The notes below the pieces were generated by a model. That model saw nothing but the letters and a program-made list of their open reading frames with translations. It did not search any database and was not told where the DNA came from. A DNA stretch of 37,318 nt from Cupriavidus sp. IDO (GTDB taxonomy: Bacteria > Pseudomonadota > Gammaproteobacteria > Burkholderiales > Burkholderiaceae): positions 1 to 37,318 of the forward strand of contig NZ_JWMA01000122.1 of the NCBI RefSeq assembly GCF_000812465.1. Reading direction: 5' to 3'. This document shows positions 14,666 to 25,944 of this stretch, piece by piece (within the stretch, counting starts at the first letter, position 1; the number at the start of each line of letters is the position of its first letter). A program made the position numbers and the translations under genes.

Positions 14666-15568
14666 ATGGAAAAGACAGCATTCGTATTTGCCGGCGGCGG
14701 CAGCCTGGGCGCAATCCAGGTGGGCATGCTGCGTGAACTGGTGAGCTGGGGTATCACCCCGGACCTCGTGATAGGCGCCTCGGCCGGGGCCATCAATGGC
14801 GCGTACTTCGCCTGCAACCCGGGCGTGGAAGGCGCTACCCGGCTCGAGGGGCTGTGGCGCGGCATCCGGCGCGCGGAGATCATGCCGTGGTCGTGGCGCA
14901 GCGTGCTCGGCATGCTGGGCGGCAGCCGCGGCCATCTGGTCGAGGCGTTCGGGCTGCGCGGGTTGCTGAACCGCAATTTCGGCGAGGCCCGGCTGGAAGC
15001 GGCGGCGGTGCCGCTCCATGTGGTGGCCACCGATATGCAGACCGGCGATGAAGTCCTGCTCTCGAGGGGCAGCATTGTTGACGCCGTGCTGGCCAGCGCG
15101 GCGATTCCGGGGGTCTTTCCGCCCGTACTGTTCGAAGGCCGCACGCTGATCGACGGCGGGGTGGCCAACAACACGCCGGTCTCCACCGCCATCCAGCTGG
15201 GCGCCACCCGCGTGATCGTGCTGCCCGCGGGGTTCACATGCTCGGAGCGCCGCCCGCCGCGCGGCGCGCTCGAGCATGCGTTCAACGCCCTGTCGCTGCT
15301 GGTGGCCCGCCAGCTCGTGCATGACCTGCAGCATTTCGCGGACCAGGCGCATATCTCGGTGGTGCCGCCGCTATGCCCGCTTGATATCTCGCCCTACGAC
15401 TACACCAAGTGCGGCGAGCTGATCGACCGCGCGGCCGGCACGACCGCCCAATGGCTGCAGGGCAACGGCCTGTCCAGCCGCCACGTGCCGAGCGCACTGC
15501 ATCCGCACACGCACGACGATTCGGCGCCCAGCTGCAGCACGGACATTCCGGCGGCGGCGCCGCACTGA
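14666..15568 (+). CDS. Patatin-like phospholipase / serine hydrolase
   Basis: Predicted lipid acyl hydrolase with a Ser-Asp dyad. The 300-residue protein has the oxyanion loop GGGSLGA (11-17), nucleophile S39 in GASAG (37-41) and D163 in DGG. There is no signal peptide or transmembrane segment, so it should be cytoplasmic, as in the RssA/bacterial patatin group. ATG at 14,666 gives the typical family start directly before the glycine-rich loop; no clear Shine-Dalgarno is seen. It is divergent from dmpR and convergent with the Bug receptor gene. Nothing ties it to phenol or acyl-CoA metabolism except proximity. Substrate unknown. Confidence 0.88.
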   Translation: MEKTAFVFAGGGSLGAIQVGMLRELVSWGITPDLVIGASAGAINGAYFACNPGVEGATRLEGLWRGIRRAEIMPWSWRSVLGMLGGSRGHLVEAFGLRGLLNRNFGEARLEAAAVPLHVVATDMQTGDEVLLSRGSIVDAVLASAAIPGVFPPVLFEGRTLIDGGVANNTPVSTAIQLGATRVIVLPAGFTCSERRPPRGALEHAFNALSLLVARQLVHDLQHFADQAHISVVPPLCPLDISPYDYTKCGELIDRAAGTTAQWLQGNGLSSRHVPSALHPHTHDDSAPSCSTDIPAAAPH

Positions 15569-15583
15569 GCCGGGCAGGTTTTC

Positions 15584-15611
15584 AGCCGTCGCCCGAATCG
15601 GTGCGACGGCT
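15584..15611. terminator. Hairpin between convergent genes
   Basis: AGCCGTCGC and GCGACGGCT form a perfect 9-bp stem with a ten-base loop, midway between the stop of the patatin gene (15,568) and the stop of the convergent Bug receptor gene (15,638). No T-run follows on either strand, so terminator function is likely from position only. Confidence 0.6.
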
Positions 15612-15637
15612 GCCGCGGCCAGCCGCGCCGCCCTCCT

Positions 15638-16633
15638 TTACTCCAGCGTCACCCCACCCTTCTTCACCACCGCCCCCCAGCGCACCGCTTCATCCCTGAT
15701 GAATGCCTGGAACTGTCCGGGCTTGCCGCCGACCGGATCGATACCGTAGTCGATCAGCCTGGCCCGGACCTCAGGCTGGCGCAGCACCGCATCCATCTCG
15801 GTGGAAAGCTTCGCCAGCACCGCGGGCGGCGTCTTCGCCGGGGCGATCAGCCCGATCCAGCTACTGGCCGTCACCGCCGGATAACCGGCCTCGGCCATGG
15901 TCGGCACTTCCGGCGCGGCCGGCCAGCGCGTCGGGCTGGAAATCGCCAGGGCGCGCACCTTGCCCGCCTTCACCTGCGGCATCATGGTCTGCACCGAGTC
16001 GAAGATGATGGCGACCTGCCCCGAGAACAGGTCTGGCAGCGCCGGCGAGATACCCTTGTACGGCACATGCGTCATCTTCATGCCGACCGATTGCGCGAAC
16101 AACTCGCCCGCCAGGTGCGCGCCCGAGCCGTTGCCGCTGGAGGCGAAGGTCATCTTCGCGGGATTGGCCTTGCCCCAGCTGACCAGCGCCTTCACATTGG
16201 TTGGCGGCAGCTGCGCGCTGGAAACCAGCAGCAGCGGGATCCGCCCGATCATGCTGACGCCGGTCAGGTCCCTGAGCGGGTCGTAGCTCATCTTCGGATA
16301 CAGGCTCGGATTGATGGCGTGCGCGGCCACCACTACCAGCAGCGAGTAGCCATCGGGCGCGGACTTGGCCACGTTGTCCGAGCCGATCATGCCGTTGGCG
16401 CCGGGGCGGTTCTCCACCACCACCGGCTGGCCGATGCGCTCGGCGAGCTTCTGCATCACCAGCCGGGTCACGGCGTCGGACACGCCGCCGGGCGTATAGG
16501 GCACGACAACGCGGATCGGGTGATTGGGATAGGCATCGCCCTGCGCCATCGCAGGCAATGCGCCTGCCAGCCCTGCAAACAGGCTCAGGCTGAGCAGGTG
16601 TCGGATGCGCGCCGTGCGCGTGAGTCGGGTCAT
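15638..16633 (-). CDS. Periplasmic Bug/TctC-family solute receptor
   Basis: Tripartite tricarboxylate transporter-type binding protein, a family hugely expanded in Bordetella and Cupriavidus. The 331-residue protein has a signal peptide (charged start MTRLTRTARIRH, hydrophobic LLSLSLFAGLAGALP, cleavage after AMA near residue 30) and the family blocks YPNHPIRVVVPYTPGG, VENRPGANGMIG and THVPYKG. ATG at 16,633 has AAGGAGGAG just upstream. It is the last gene of the acyl-CoA cluster, 56 bases after the AtuA-like gene. No TctA/TctB membrane subunits are encoded here, so it either uses components from elsewhere or acts as an orphan receptor. Ligand unknown; an acid linked to the cluster's pathway is a reasonable guess. 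Confidence 0.93.
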   Translation of the reverse strand: MTRLTRTARIRHLLSLSLFAGLAGALPAMAQGDAYPNHPIRVVVPYTPGGVSDAVTRLVMQKLAERIGQPVVVENRPGANGMIGSDNVAKSAPDGYSLLVVVAAHAINPSLYPKMSYDPLRDLTGVSMIGRIPLLLVSSAQLPPTNVKALVSWGKANPAKMTFASSGNGSGAHLAGELFAQSVGMKMTHVPYKGISPALPDLFSGQVAIIFDSVQTMMPQVKAGKVRALAISSPTRWPAAPEVPTMAEAGYPAVTASSWIGLIAPAKTPPAVLAKLSTEMDAVLRQPEVRARLIDYGIDPVGGKPGQFQAFIRDEAVRWGAVVKKGGVTLE

Positions 16634-16689
16634 GTCTCCTCCTTGTCGAATGGGCGCCTGTGTCGGCGCACTGAGTCTCCAGTCCGGGT

Positions 16690-18479
16690 CTATGCCCAGC
16701 TCCGGGGTACGGAAAGCGGAAAGTCCAGCAGCATCTGGGCGTAGCTCTTGCCCAGCGGGTCCGAACGCAGGCTCGCCACGCCACCGCCGCCCAGCGCGCC
16801 ATGCATCAGGAAGTTCAGCGCGCGCAGGCCGGGCACGTCGAAGCGCTCGACCTCGCCTTCCACCAGATGGGCGAAGTACGCGCGCACGGCTTCGGCCGTG
16901 AGTTGCTCGCGCAGCAGCGCCAGGTACTCCGGCTTGCGGGCGATCACGCCGATGTTCTCGTCGTCGCCCTTGTCGCCGCTGCGGGCATAGGCGAGCGTGA
17001 CCAGCGGGCGCTCCACGCGCGGCTCATCCGGGATCGCAGGCAGGGCCACTGCATCGATGGCGACTGGCGGCTGCGTCTCGGCGCTGAGCGCGGCAACGGG
17101 CAGCACGATCTCGCCGCCCTCGAATTCCACGCGCATCGGCACATCCGCCTTCGGCACCAGGAAGGAGAACACCTTCACCACCGGCTGAATATTCACACGC
17201 CCCGAAAACGACGAGCGCGTGCCGGCCGCCATCGACGTTCCCGCCGACGAGCACTCGCGCTGCAGGAAGCTCAGGCCCCTGGCGACGGGATGGCGCGCAC
17301 CGATGCGCAGCACCACTTCGCGTGTCGGCAATGCGCGCGCATGCGGGCCGTACTGCGATTCGCAGCCGAGCAGCTCGACCACGGTCTCGGTGTAGTCCGG
17401 CAGGTGGCGCTCGGCCAGCATGGCGCGTGTGCGGGCCAGCAGCGCGTCTGCGGTGCGCCGCGCCTTGGCGGGGGCGTCGATGCCGCGGATCGCCATCATC
17501 AGGCTGATCTGGTAGCCGTCCTGCCAGGTCGCATTGCCCTTGTAGTGCGTGCCGGGCGCCCGGCCTCGCGCGCCGTGCACGCGTACGCGGCCCGGTGCCA
17601 GCAGCTCGGTACGGACCATGCGGAAGTCGCTGGTTACGTCCGGCATCAGGTAATTGGCGGGATCGCCGACTTCGTACAGCACCTGTTCCGCGACAGCGGC
17701 GGGATCGATCAAGCCGCCGGCCCCCTCCGGCTTGCTCAGTACAAAGCTGCCATCGTGCGCGCAGTCGATGACCGGGTAGCCGATGCAGTCCCAGTCCGCC
17801 ACGCGCTCCCAGTCGGTGAACAGGCCGCCGGTGGCCTGCGCGCCGCACTCGATCACATGGCCGGCCAGGGTGCCGGCCGCCAGCCGGTCCCAGTCGGTCC
17901 AGTCCCAGCCGAATTCATGGGCCAGCGCGCCCACCACCACGGCGCTGTCCACGCAGCGGCCGGCAATGACGATATCTGCGCCCAGTGCCAGTGCGCGCGC
18001 AATGCCTTGCGCACCGATGTAGGCGTTGGCCGACCAGGGTTCGGTGGTCGGCACCGGATCGCCGCCAAGATCGGTCAGCCCGTCCGCGCACCACTGCGCG
18101 AAATGCGGCCGCACGTCGTCGCCGCTGACCACGGCGATGCGTGGCGACAGCCCCTGTTGCGCGGCCACCTTCAGCAGCGCGTCGCGGCACGCCTGCGGGT
18201 TCAGGCCGCCGGCGTTGGCGACGACGCGAATGCCCCGCCGCAGGATCTCCGCCAGGTTCGGCCCCATCGCGGCAAGCACGAAATCCGTGGCGTAGCCTTG
18301 CGCCGGCTCCTTGGCGCGGGCGCGCGCCAGGATCGACATGGTGGTTTCGGCCAGGTAGTCGTAGACGAGGTATTGCAGGCCGGGCACCGCCAGCAGCTGC
18401 GGCGTAGCGATGGCGGAATCGCCCCAGAAACCAGACGCGCCGCCGATGCGCACGGTCTTTGCAGCTTTCACGGATTCGC

Positions 18480-18483
<4 letters not shown>
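16690..18483 (-). CDS. AtuA-like protein (acyclic terpene utilisation family)
   Basis: Protein of the AtuA family (formerly DUF1446), required for growth on citronellol/geraniol in Pseudomonas but without a proven reaction. The 597-residue product has the AtuA core (about 1-460, starting VRIGGASGFWGDS, with SGDDVRPHF and the RCVDSAVVVGALAHEFGW stretch) joined to a C-terminal AtuA-associated ferredoxin-fold domain (about 490-590, with LAYARSGDKGDDENIGV). The two parts are separate genes in some bacteria. The ATG overlaps the stop of the biotin carboxylase gene by four bases (ATGA), indicating translational coupling. Its placement after the carboxylase subunit gene supports a role on the carboxylated product. 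Confidence 0.87.
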
Positions 18484-20483
<2,000 letters not shown>

Positions 20484-20524
20484 AGGAAATCCTGTGAATC
20501 TCTTGGAATTGGCCGACGGAACGA

Positions 20525-21370
20525 TCACCCGGCCGACTGCGCGGCACGCACGGCGTCGGCATCGAAACGGACGGTCCATGCCGAATCGCGCTTCTCGCGG
20601 AACGCGGCCACGCCTTCTGCGCCCTCGCGGCGCATGCATTGCGCGAACAGGCGCGAGGCTTCGTCGAGTAGCGGGCCGACCGGCTCCTGCCCGCAGCGGC
20701 CAACCAGCGTCTTGAACACGCGGTTGGCGTTCGGGCCGCACTTGCCGATGCGCGTCAGCCACTCGGCGATCAGGGCGTCCAGCTCGGCGCTGTCATCCGC
20801 AAGCTGGTCGACCAGGCCGATGGCCATCGCCGCGTCACCGCTGACCCGCTCGCCGGTCAGGCCAAGGCGGCGCGTGGCAACCGCGCCGAGGCGCTGCACC
20901 ACGAACGGTGCGATCTGCGCGGCGATAATGCCCAGCGTGGTTTCCGACAGCGCAAAGCGCGCGTCGCGCGTGGCCAGCACGATGTCGGCCGCGCAGGCCA
21001 GGCCCATGCCGCCGCCCATCGCCGCGCCCTCGACAGCGGCTATCACGGGCACCGGCAGCATGCTCAGGCGCTGCATGAAATAGCCGAACTGGCGGTTGCG
21101 CGTGGCGACCGGGTCTTCCTGGCTGGCGTCGGCATCGAGCCGGGCCTGGAAGTTGCCCACGTTGCCGCCCGCGCAGAAGATGCCGCCGGCACCGCGCAGC
21201 ACCAGCGCGCGGATGCCGGGATCAGATTCGGCCTGTCCCACCGCGGCGGCCAGTGCAGCCACGACTTCGGGCGCCAGCGCGTTGCGGGTGGCGGGAATAT
21301 TGAGGGTGGCGAACAGCACGCCGCTGGCGCGGCGCACGATCACGGCTTCGGTATGAGCGCTCTCGGTCAT
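20525..21370 (-). CDS. Crotonase-fold enoyl-CoA hydratase-like protein (AtuE/LiuC type)
   Basis: Predicted hydratase for the 3-methylglutaconyl-type CoA formed by the carboxylase. The 281-residue crotonase has the oxyanion segment GIFCAGGN (64-70) and GGGMGLACAAD. Of the two crotonase catalytic glutamates, the second is kept (E143 in LSETTLGI) but the position of the first (GGGCE in rat crotonase) is Gly123. That leaves the classical two-Glu hydratase mechanism incomplete, so the reaction could be another crotonase chemistry. ATG at 21,370; 15 bases after the dehydrogenase gene and 41 before the alpha subunit gene. The AQIAPFVVQRLG stretch resembles the AtuE/LiuC subgroup. Confidence 0.82.
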   Translation of the reverse strand: MTESAHTEAVIVRRASGVLFATLNIPATRNALAPEVVAALAAAVGQAESDPGIRALVLRGAGGIFCAGGNVGNFQARLDADASQEDPVATRNRQFGYFMQRLSMLPVPVIAAVEGAAMGGGMGLACAADIVLATRDARFALSETTLGIIAAQIAPFVVQRLGAVATRRLGLTGERVSGDAAMAIGLVDQLADDSAELDALIAEWLTRIGKCGPNANRVFKTLVGRCGQEPVGPLLDEASRLFAQCMRREGAEGVAAFREKRDSAWTVRFDADAVRAAQSAG

Positions 21371-21385
21371 GGCAAGCCCGCTCCC

Positions 21386-22546
21386 TCAGCCGCGCGACAT
21401 CAGGCCCATCTGCTTGGCGATCACGCCGAGCATGACTTCGTCGGCACCGCCGCCGATCGAACCGAGGCGGAAGTCGCGGTACGCGCGCGACGCGTGGTTG
21501 TCCCACGTGTAGCCCATGCCGCCCTGGAACTGCATGCACCAGTCGGCCACCTCGCGCGACAGTCGGCCCGCCTTGAGCTTGGCCATCGACGCCAGCTCGA
21601 CCACATCGCCGCCGTTGATGTAGGTCCGCGTCGCCATGTAGACCAGCGCGCGCAGCGCTTCCATCTCGGTCTTCAGCTCGGCCAGCTTGAACTGGATGAA
21701 CTGGTTGTCCAGCAGCGGCTTGCCGAAGGCGATGCGCTGGCGCAGGTAGTCGGCAGTCTCTTCGATCAGCGCGTTGCAGGCCAGCCGCCGCGCCGCGCCG
21801 TTCAGGCGCTCTTCCTGGAACTGCTTCATCTGGTAGATAAAGCCCATGCCTTCCTCGCCGATACGGTTGCGCACCGGCACGCGCACTTCGTCGAAGAAGA
21901 TCTGCGCGGTGTCGGAGCACCACATGCCGAACTTCCTGATCTTCTGCACTTCGACGCCGCGCACGCGCTTGCCGTCTTCCTTGAGCGGCACCACGATCAG
22001 CGACTTGTTCTTGTGCACGGGGCCGTCCGAGGTGTTGCACAGCAGGCAGATCCAGTCGGACTGGGTGCCGTTGGTGATCCACATCTTGGAGCCGCTGATG
22101 ACGTAGTCGTCGCCATCGCGCACAGCGCGGGTCTTGAGCGAGGCCACGTCGGAGCCGGCGCCGGCTTCCGATACGCCGATCGAGCAAACCATGTCGCCGG
22201 CGATGGCCGGGGCCAGGTAGTTGCGCTTGAGTTCGTCCGAGCCGAATGCGGTCAGCGCCGGGGTGGCCATGTCGGTCTGCACGCCCACGCCCATGCCCAC
22301 GCCCTGCGCGTGCGCATAGCCGAGCGCCTCGGCAGCGGCAACTGCGTAGGAGAAATCGAGCCCCATGCCGCCGTATTCGACCGGCTTGGTGATGCCCAGG
22401 AAGCCGAGGTTGCCCATTTTCTTGAACAGCGCGTGCGCGGGGAAGATCTCGGCGGCTTCCCATTCATCGACGAAGGGATCGATTTCCGCCGAGACGAAGC
22501 GGCGGATGCTGTCCATGATGTTGCGGTGGTCTTCGGTGTACAACAT
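21386..22546 (-). CDS. Acyl-CoA dehydrogenase (AtuD/isovaleryl-CoA dehydrogenase-like)
   Basis: FAD-dependent dehydrogenase introducing the 2,3 double bond before carboxylation. The 386-residue protein has the FAD/substrate motifs CSIGVSEAGAGSD and MWITNGTQSDW, and the C-terminal QFQGGMGYTWDN. The usual C-terminal catalytic Glu (YEGT) is replaced in SIGGGADEV. A Glu in QEERLNGA occupies the helix-G position used by isovaleryl-CoA dehydrogenase, implying a substrate branched at C3. ATG at 22,546 follows AGGAG. It is the second gene of the cluster, 56 bases after the carboxyltransferase. Confidence 0.9.
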   Translation of the reverse strand: MLYTEDHRNIMDSIRRFVSAEIDPFVDEWEAAEIFPAHALFKKMGNLGFLGITKPVEYGGMGLDFSYAVAAAEALGYAHAQGVGMGVGVQTDMATPALTAFGSDELKRNYLAPAIAGDMVCSIGVSEAGAGSDVASLKTRAVRDGDDYVISGSKMWITNGTQSDWICLLCNTSDGPVHKNKSLIVVPLKEDGKRVRGVEVQKIRKFGMWCSDTAQIFFDEVRVPVRNRIGEEGMGFIYQMKQFQEERLNGAARRLACNALIEETADYLRQRIAFGKPLLDNQFIQFKLAELKTEMEALRALVYMATRTYINGGDVVELASMAKLKAGRLSREVADWCMQFQGGMGYTWDNHASRAYRDFRLGSIGGGADEVMLGVIAKQMGLMSRG

Positions 22547-22602
22547 GCTGGTCTCCTGAAATTCTTGTTCGTTTCGGTATGTACGGACGGCGCCGGCAGC
22601 GC

Positions 22603-24222
22603 TCAGAAGCGCCCGACGCCAAACTGGATGGCATGCGGCTTGCACTGGCTGGCCTCGCGCGCGGTGGCCAGCACGAAGGCCAGCACGGCGCGGGTGTCAC
22701 GCGGGTCGATCACGCCGTCGTCCAGCAGCAGGCCGCTGGTGATGAAGGCGCTGGCCTGGCGTTCGAAGTTGGCGACGATCTCCGCGGTCTGGCTGGCAAG
22801 CTGCGCCTCGTCGACCGGCTTGCCCTTGCGTTCGGCCTGCTGGCGCGCCACGATCTCCAGCGTCATCGCGGCCTGCTCGCCGCCCATCACGGCGGTGCGC
22901 GCATTGGGCCACGAGAAGCAGAAACGCGGGCGGAAGCCCCGTCCGCACATGCCGAAGTTGCCGGCGCCGAACGAAGCGCCGCAATACAGCGTGATCTGCG
23001 GCACGGTCGAGTTCGACAACGCCTGGATCATCTTGGAACCGTGCTTGATCATGCCGGCCTCTTCGGACGCTCGGCCCACGATAAAGCCCGTGGTATTCTG
23101 CAGGAACACGATCGGCGTGTCCGACTGGTTGCACAGCTGGATGAACTGCGCGGCCTTGGCGGCGCCCGCAGGATCGATGGGGCCGTTGTTGGTGATGAAT
23201 CCGACCGTATTGCCTTCGATGCGCGCATGGCCGCACACGGTGCCGGGGCCGTAGTCAGGCTTGAATGGCAGCCAGGCCGAGTCATCCACGATGCGCGCGA
23301 TGACCTCGCGCATATCGACGGGACGCTTCATGTCGAGCGTCATCACGCCGTCGAGTTCCGCAGCATCCAGGCGCGGCGGGCGGGCCGGCCGGGCCGGCGG
23401 CGGCGCGACCTTCGGCCAGTCCAGGCTGGCGACGATATCGCGCGCGGTGGCAATGGCGTGTTCGTCGTCCTCGGCGAGGTATTCGGCCAGGCCGCTGACC
23501 GTGGCGTGCAGGTCGGCACCGCCCAGTTCCTCGTCGGTGGCGATTTCGCCGGTGGCGGCCTTGAGCAGCGGCGGGCCGGCCAGGAAGGCGCGGGCACGCT
23601 GGCGCACCATCACCACGTAATCGGACAGGCCCGGCATGTAGGCGCCGCCCGCCGTCGACGAGCCATGCACAACCGTGATCACCGGCAGGCCGGCCGCCGA
23701 CAGGCGCGCCAGGTTGTAGAAGAGCGCGCCGCCGCGGACGAACTTGTCCACGCGGTACTTGCGCAGGTTGGCGCCGGCCGATTCCACCAGGTGGATGAAC
23801 GGCAGCCGGTTTTCCAGCGCGATCTCCTGGCAGCGCATCAGCTTCATGTTGCCGGCCTCGGTCATGGCGCCGGCATCGATGCCGGAATCGGTGGCCAGCA
23901 CCATGCAGCGCACGCCGCAGACAAAGCCGATGCCCGCGACCAGCGAGCCGCCAGGAACGGAAGTCTCGTGGTTCGGGTCATCCATGCCGAAGCCGGCGAG
24001 CGAGGCGATTGGCAGGAACGGCGCGCCGGCGTCCAGCAGGCGGCCGATGCGCTCGCGCGGCAGCAACGCCCCGCGCCTGGCAAAGGCGGGCCGGGCGCGC
24101 TCGGAGGCGGCCACGGCACGCTGCTCCAGGCCATGCAGGCGGTCGATCAGGGCCTGCATGCCGGCGCGCTGGCTGGCGAAGGCTTCGGAAGACGGGTCAA
24201 TGCGTGAATCGATGGGAATCAT
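22603..24222 (-). CDS. Acyl-CoA carboxylase beta subunit (carboxyltransferase)
   Basis: Carboxyltransferase half of a methylcrotonyl- or geranyl-CoA carboxylase. The 539-residue protein has paired crotonase-like N and C domains, with SAGANLR and VHGSSTAGGAYMPG in the first and FLQNTTGFIVG, ASFGAGNFGMCGRGF and WPNARTAVMGGEQAA in the second. The CGRGF...FSWPN version looks closer to my memory of AtuC than of LiuB, but this is not decisive by eye. ATG at 24,222 begins MIPIDSRIDPSSEAF, the typical family start. First gene of the cluster, divergent from iclR, with the IclR operator candidate 77 bases upstream. Confidence 0.91.
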   Translation of the reverse strand: MIPIDSRIDPSSEAFASQRAGMQALIDRLHGLEQRAVAASERARPAFARRGALLPRERIGRLLDAGAPFLPIASLAGFGMDDPNHETSVPGGSLVAGIGFVCGVRCMVLATDSGIDAGAMTEAGNMKLMRCQEIALENRLPFIHLVESAGANLRKYRVDKFVRGGALFYNLARLSAAGLPVITVVHGSSTAGGAYMPGLSDYVVMVRQRARAFLAGPPLLKAATGEIATDEELGGADLHATVSGLAEYLAEDDEHAIATARDIVASLDWPKVAPPPARPARPPRLDAAELDGVMTLDMKRPVDMREVIARIVDDSAWLPFKPDYGPGTVCGHARIEGNTVGFITNNGPIDPAGAAKAAQFIQLCNQSDTPIVFLQNTTGFIVGRASEEAGMIKHGSKMIQALSNSTVPQITLYCGASFGAGNFGMCGRGFRPRFCFSWPNARTAVMGGEQAAMTLEIVARQQAERKGKPVDEAQLASQTAEIVANFERQASAFITSGLLLDDGVIDPRDTRAVLAFVLATAREASQCKPHAIQFGVGRF

Positions 24223-24298
24223 GGCGCGTGCTCTGGGTTCCGGGATGGGGATGGATTGCAAACCACGGCGGCGCGCGGGACAACCGTAATCACGCAGT

Positions 24299-24317
24299 TT
24301 GTGCATAATGTGCACAA
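24299..24317. promoter_or_regulatory. Palindromic operator candidate for the IclR regulator
   Basis: TTGTGCATAATGTGCACAA has perfect 7-base arms (TTGTGCA/TGCACAA) around TAATG. It lies between the divergent carboxyltransferase (start 24,222) and iclR (start 24,380) genes, where an IclR protein would control both. It shares the core TGCACATTATG with the element upstream of dmpR at 14,515-14,530. Confidence 0.7.
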
Positions 24318-24379
24318 CATCGAGCCACAGGACGCTATGCGGCGCATTTGCGGCCCGAAGCGCCCCCCACACGCTATCC

Positions 24380-25126
24380 ATGCCCACCAAGCCTTCCACG
24401 CCCGGCGGCGTACAGAGCCTGTCGCGCGCCTTCGCCCTGCTCCGGCTGCTGGCCGAACACCATGACGCGGGGCTGACCCTGCCGGAACTCGCGGCGAAGG
24501 CGGATATCGACCGCACCACCGCGCATCGGATGGCGCGCTTCCTGGAATCGGCGGGCTACATCGAGCGCGAATCGGCCGGCAAGCGCTATCACCTGGGCAC
24601 GGCCGCGATGGCACTCGGCCTGCGCGCGATGAACCGGCCGCCGCCCAACAGCGTGCTGGTGACCAAGATGAAGGCGCTGGCGCGGCTCACCGGCGATGCC
24701 GTCTTCCTGATCGTGCGCATCGGCGATCACGGGCATTGCCTGCATACCGAGGAAGGGAGCCACCGCATCAAGTCCTTCCACATGCTGACCGGCACCTCGC
24801 GCCTGCTGGGCCAGGGCACGGGAAGCATGGCGCTGCTGGCGCAGATGGACAACGAGGCCGTACGCGCACACTTCGAGCGGCACCGCGCCGAGTACGAGGC
24901 CGGCGGCCTGAGCCTGCTCAAGCTGCTGCGCGGCGTCGAGCGCAGCCGCAAGCTCGGCTACGCGCTGGCGGGCGCGGAGGGCGTGGCCGGCGTGGGCTAC
25001 GCGCTGCCGCTGGCCATGGGCGCGGAGGCGGCGATCAGCATCGTGTCGACCGCGTCACGCATGTCGGTGGCGCGGCGGCACGAGATGGGCGGGATCATCG
25101 GCGCGATGTTCGCGGACGGACGCTAG
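24380..25126 (+). CDS. IclR-family transcriptional regulator
   Basis: Likely regulator of the divergent acyl-CoA cluster. The 248-residue protein has an N-terminal winged helix (about 12-75: QSLSRAFALLRLLAEH, LPELAAKADIDRTTAHRMARFLE) and a C-terminal IclR effector domain (about 85-245, including GQGTGSMALLA and AGAEGVAGVGYALP). ATG at 24,380 chosen because the protein then starts shortly before the helix; longer in-frame starts would overlap the palindromic operator. No clear Shine-Dalgarno is seen. The stop codon abuts that of the convergent RraA-like gene with no base between. Effector unknown. Confidence 0.92.
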   Translation: MPTKPSTPGGVQSLSRAFALLRLLAEHHDAGLTLPELAAKADIDRTTAHRMARFLESAGYIERESAGKRYHLGTAAMALGLRAMNRPPPNSVLVTKMKALARLTGDAVFLIVRIGDHGHCLHTEEGSHRIKSFHMLTGTSRLLGQGTGSMALLAQMDNEAVRAHFERHRAEYEAGGLSLLKLLRGVERSRKLGYALAGAEGVAGVGYALPLAMGAEAAISIVSTASRMSVARRHEMGGIIGAMFADGR

Positions 25127-25822
25127 TCAGCGCATCGCCCGCTGCTGATAGGCGAACGTGGCGCCAAGGATCTCGTCGATGCCGACCAGCTGGCCGACGG
25201 TACCGCCCGCGCGCAGCTTGTCCTGCAGGAGGTGTTCGGTCTCCAGCAGTTGTTCGGCCTTGTGCAGGATTTCCTCGCAGCGCGCAAGCGGCACCACCAC
25301 CACGCCGTTTTCATCGCCGACGACGATATCGCCAGGACTGACGGCAACGCCCGCGCATTGCATCGGCACGTTCACTTCGCCATAGCCGGCGATCGCCGCC
25401 ACATTCGGCACGATGCCGCGGCATACCACCGGAAACTTCAGTCGCCGGATCTCCGTGACATCCCGGCAGGCGCCGTCGACAACGGCGGCAACCACGCCGC
25501 GGTTCATGGCCGAGAGCGTCATGTTCTCGCCCCAGAACGCGGTGCTGGCCGAGGTATGGCCGTCGATCACGATCACGTCGCCCGGCTCGCAGACGTCGAT
25601 GGCCTTGAACGGCGCGGCGAGATCGGAAGCCAGGGTCCTGGCCGTGACAGCCGGGCCCGCGAACGACACCGGCTCGAAGATCGGCCGCATCTCCACCGAC
25701 ATGGCGCCAAAGCGGCCCATGCAGTCGGAAAGCGCGCAGGTGACCGAGTCATACTGTTCGAGGAGGCCCCGATACGCCTCCATCACTTCCTTGTCGGGAC
25801 GTTGTACGGTGGGAATCAACAT
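25127..25822 (-). CDS. RraA-like / HMG-CHA aldolase family protein
   Basis: Member of the RraA-like fold that includes 4-hydroxy-4-methyl-2-oxoglutarate and 4-carboxy-4-hydroxy-2-oxoadipate aldolases. The 231-residue protein has the aldolase signature VVDGACRDVTEIR (metal and pyruvate-enolate site) after VIDGH...FWGENMTLSAM. True RraA, the RNase E inhibitor, is about 160 residues and lacks the aldolase residues, so a catabolic aldolase or oxaloacetate decarboxylase is more likely. ATG at 25,822 follows AAAGGGGG. Convergent with iclR with abutting stops. Whether it serves the acyl-CoA cluster is not shown; substrate unknown. Confidence 0.85.
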   Translation of the reverse strand: MLIPTVQRPDKEVMEAYRGLLEQYDSVTCALSDCMGRFGAMSVEMRPIFEPVSFAGPAVTARTLASDLAAPFKAIDVCEPGDVIVIDGHTSASTAFWGENMTLSAMNRGVVAAVVDGACRDVTEIRRLKFPVVCRGIVPNVAAIAGYGEVNVPMQCAGVAVSPGDIVVGDENGVVVVPLARCEEILHKAEQLLETEHLLQDKLRAGGTVGQLVGIDEILGATFAYQQRAMR

Positions 25823-25944
25823 GATGGCCCCCTTTGACCGCCGCAGCAGGGCGGTCCTGCCATCCAGCATAGGCAAATCCCGAAGCTGCCGCCGGGGCTG
25901 GCCGGCGCCATTGTCAATGCAGGCCTGAAGATGTCTGACGCTGC

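Noticed and set aside
24299..24317. Sigma-54 promoter at the IclR palindrome
   Set aside because: Although it shares TGCACATTATG with the dmpR element, neither strand has the -24 GG at the right spacing; it fits an operator.
25127..25822. True RraA regulator of RNase E
   Set aside because: The protein is about 70 residues longer and has the aldolase signature DGACRD; the name would mislead.
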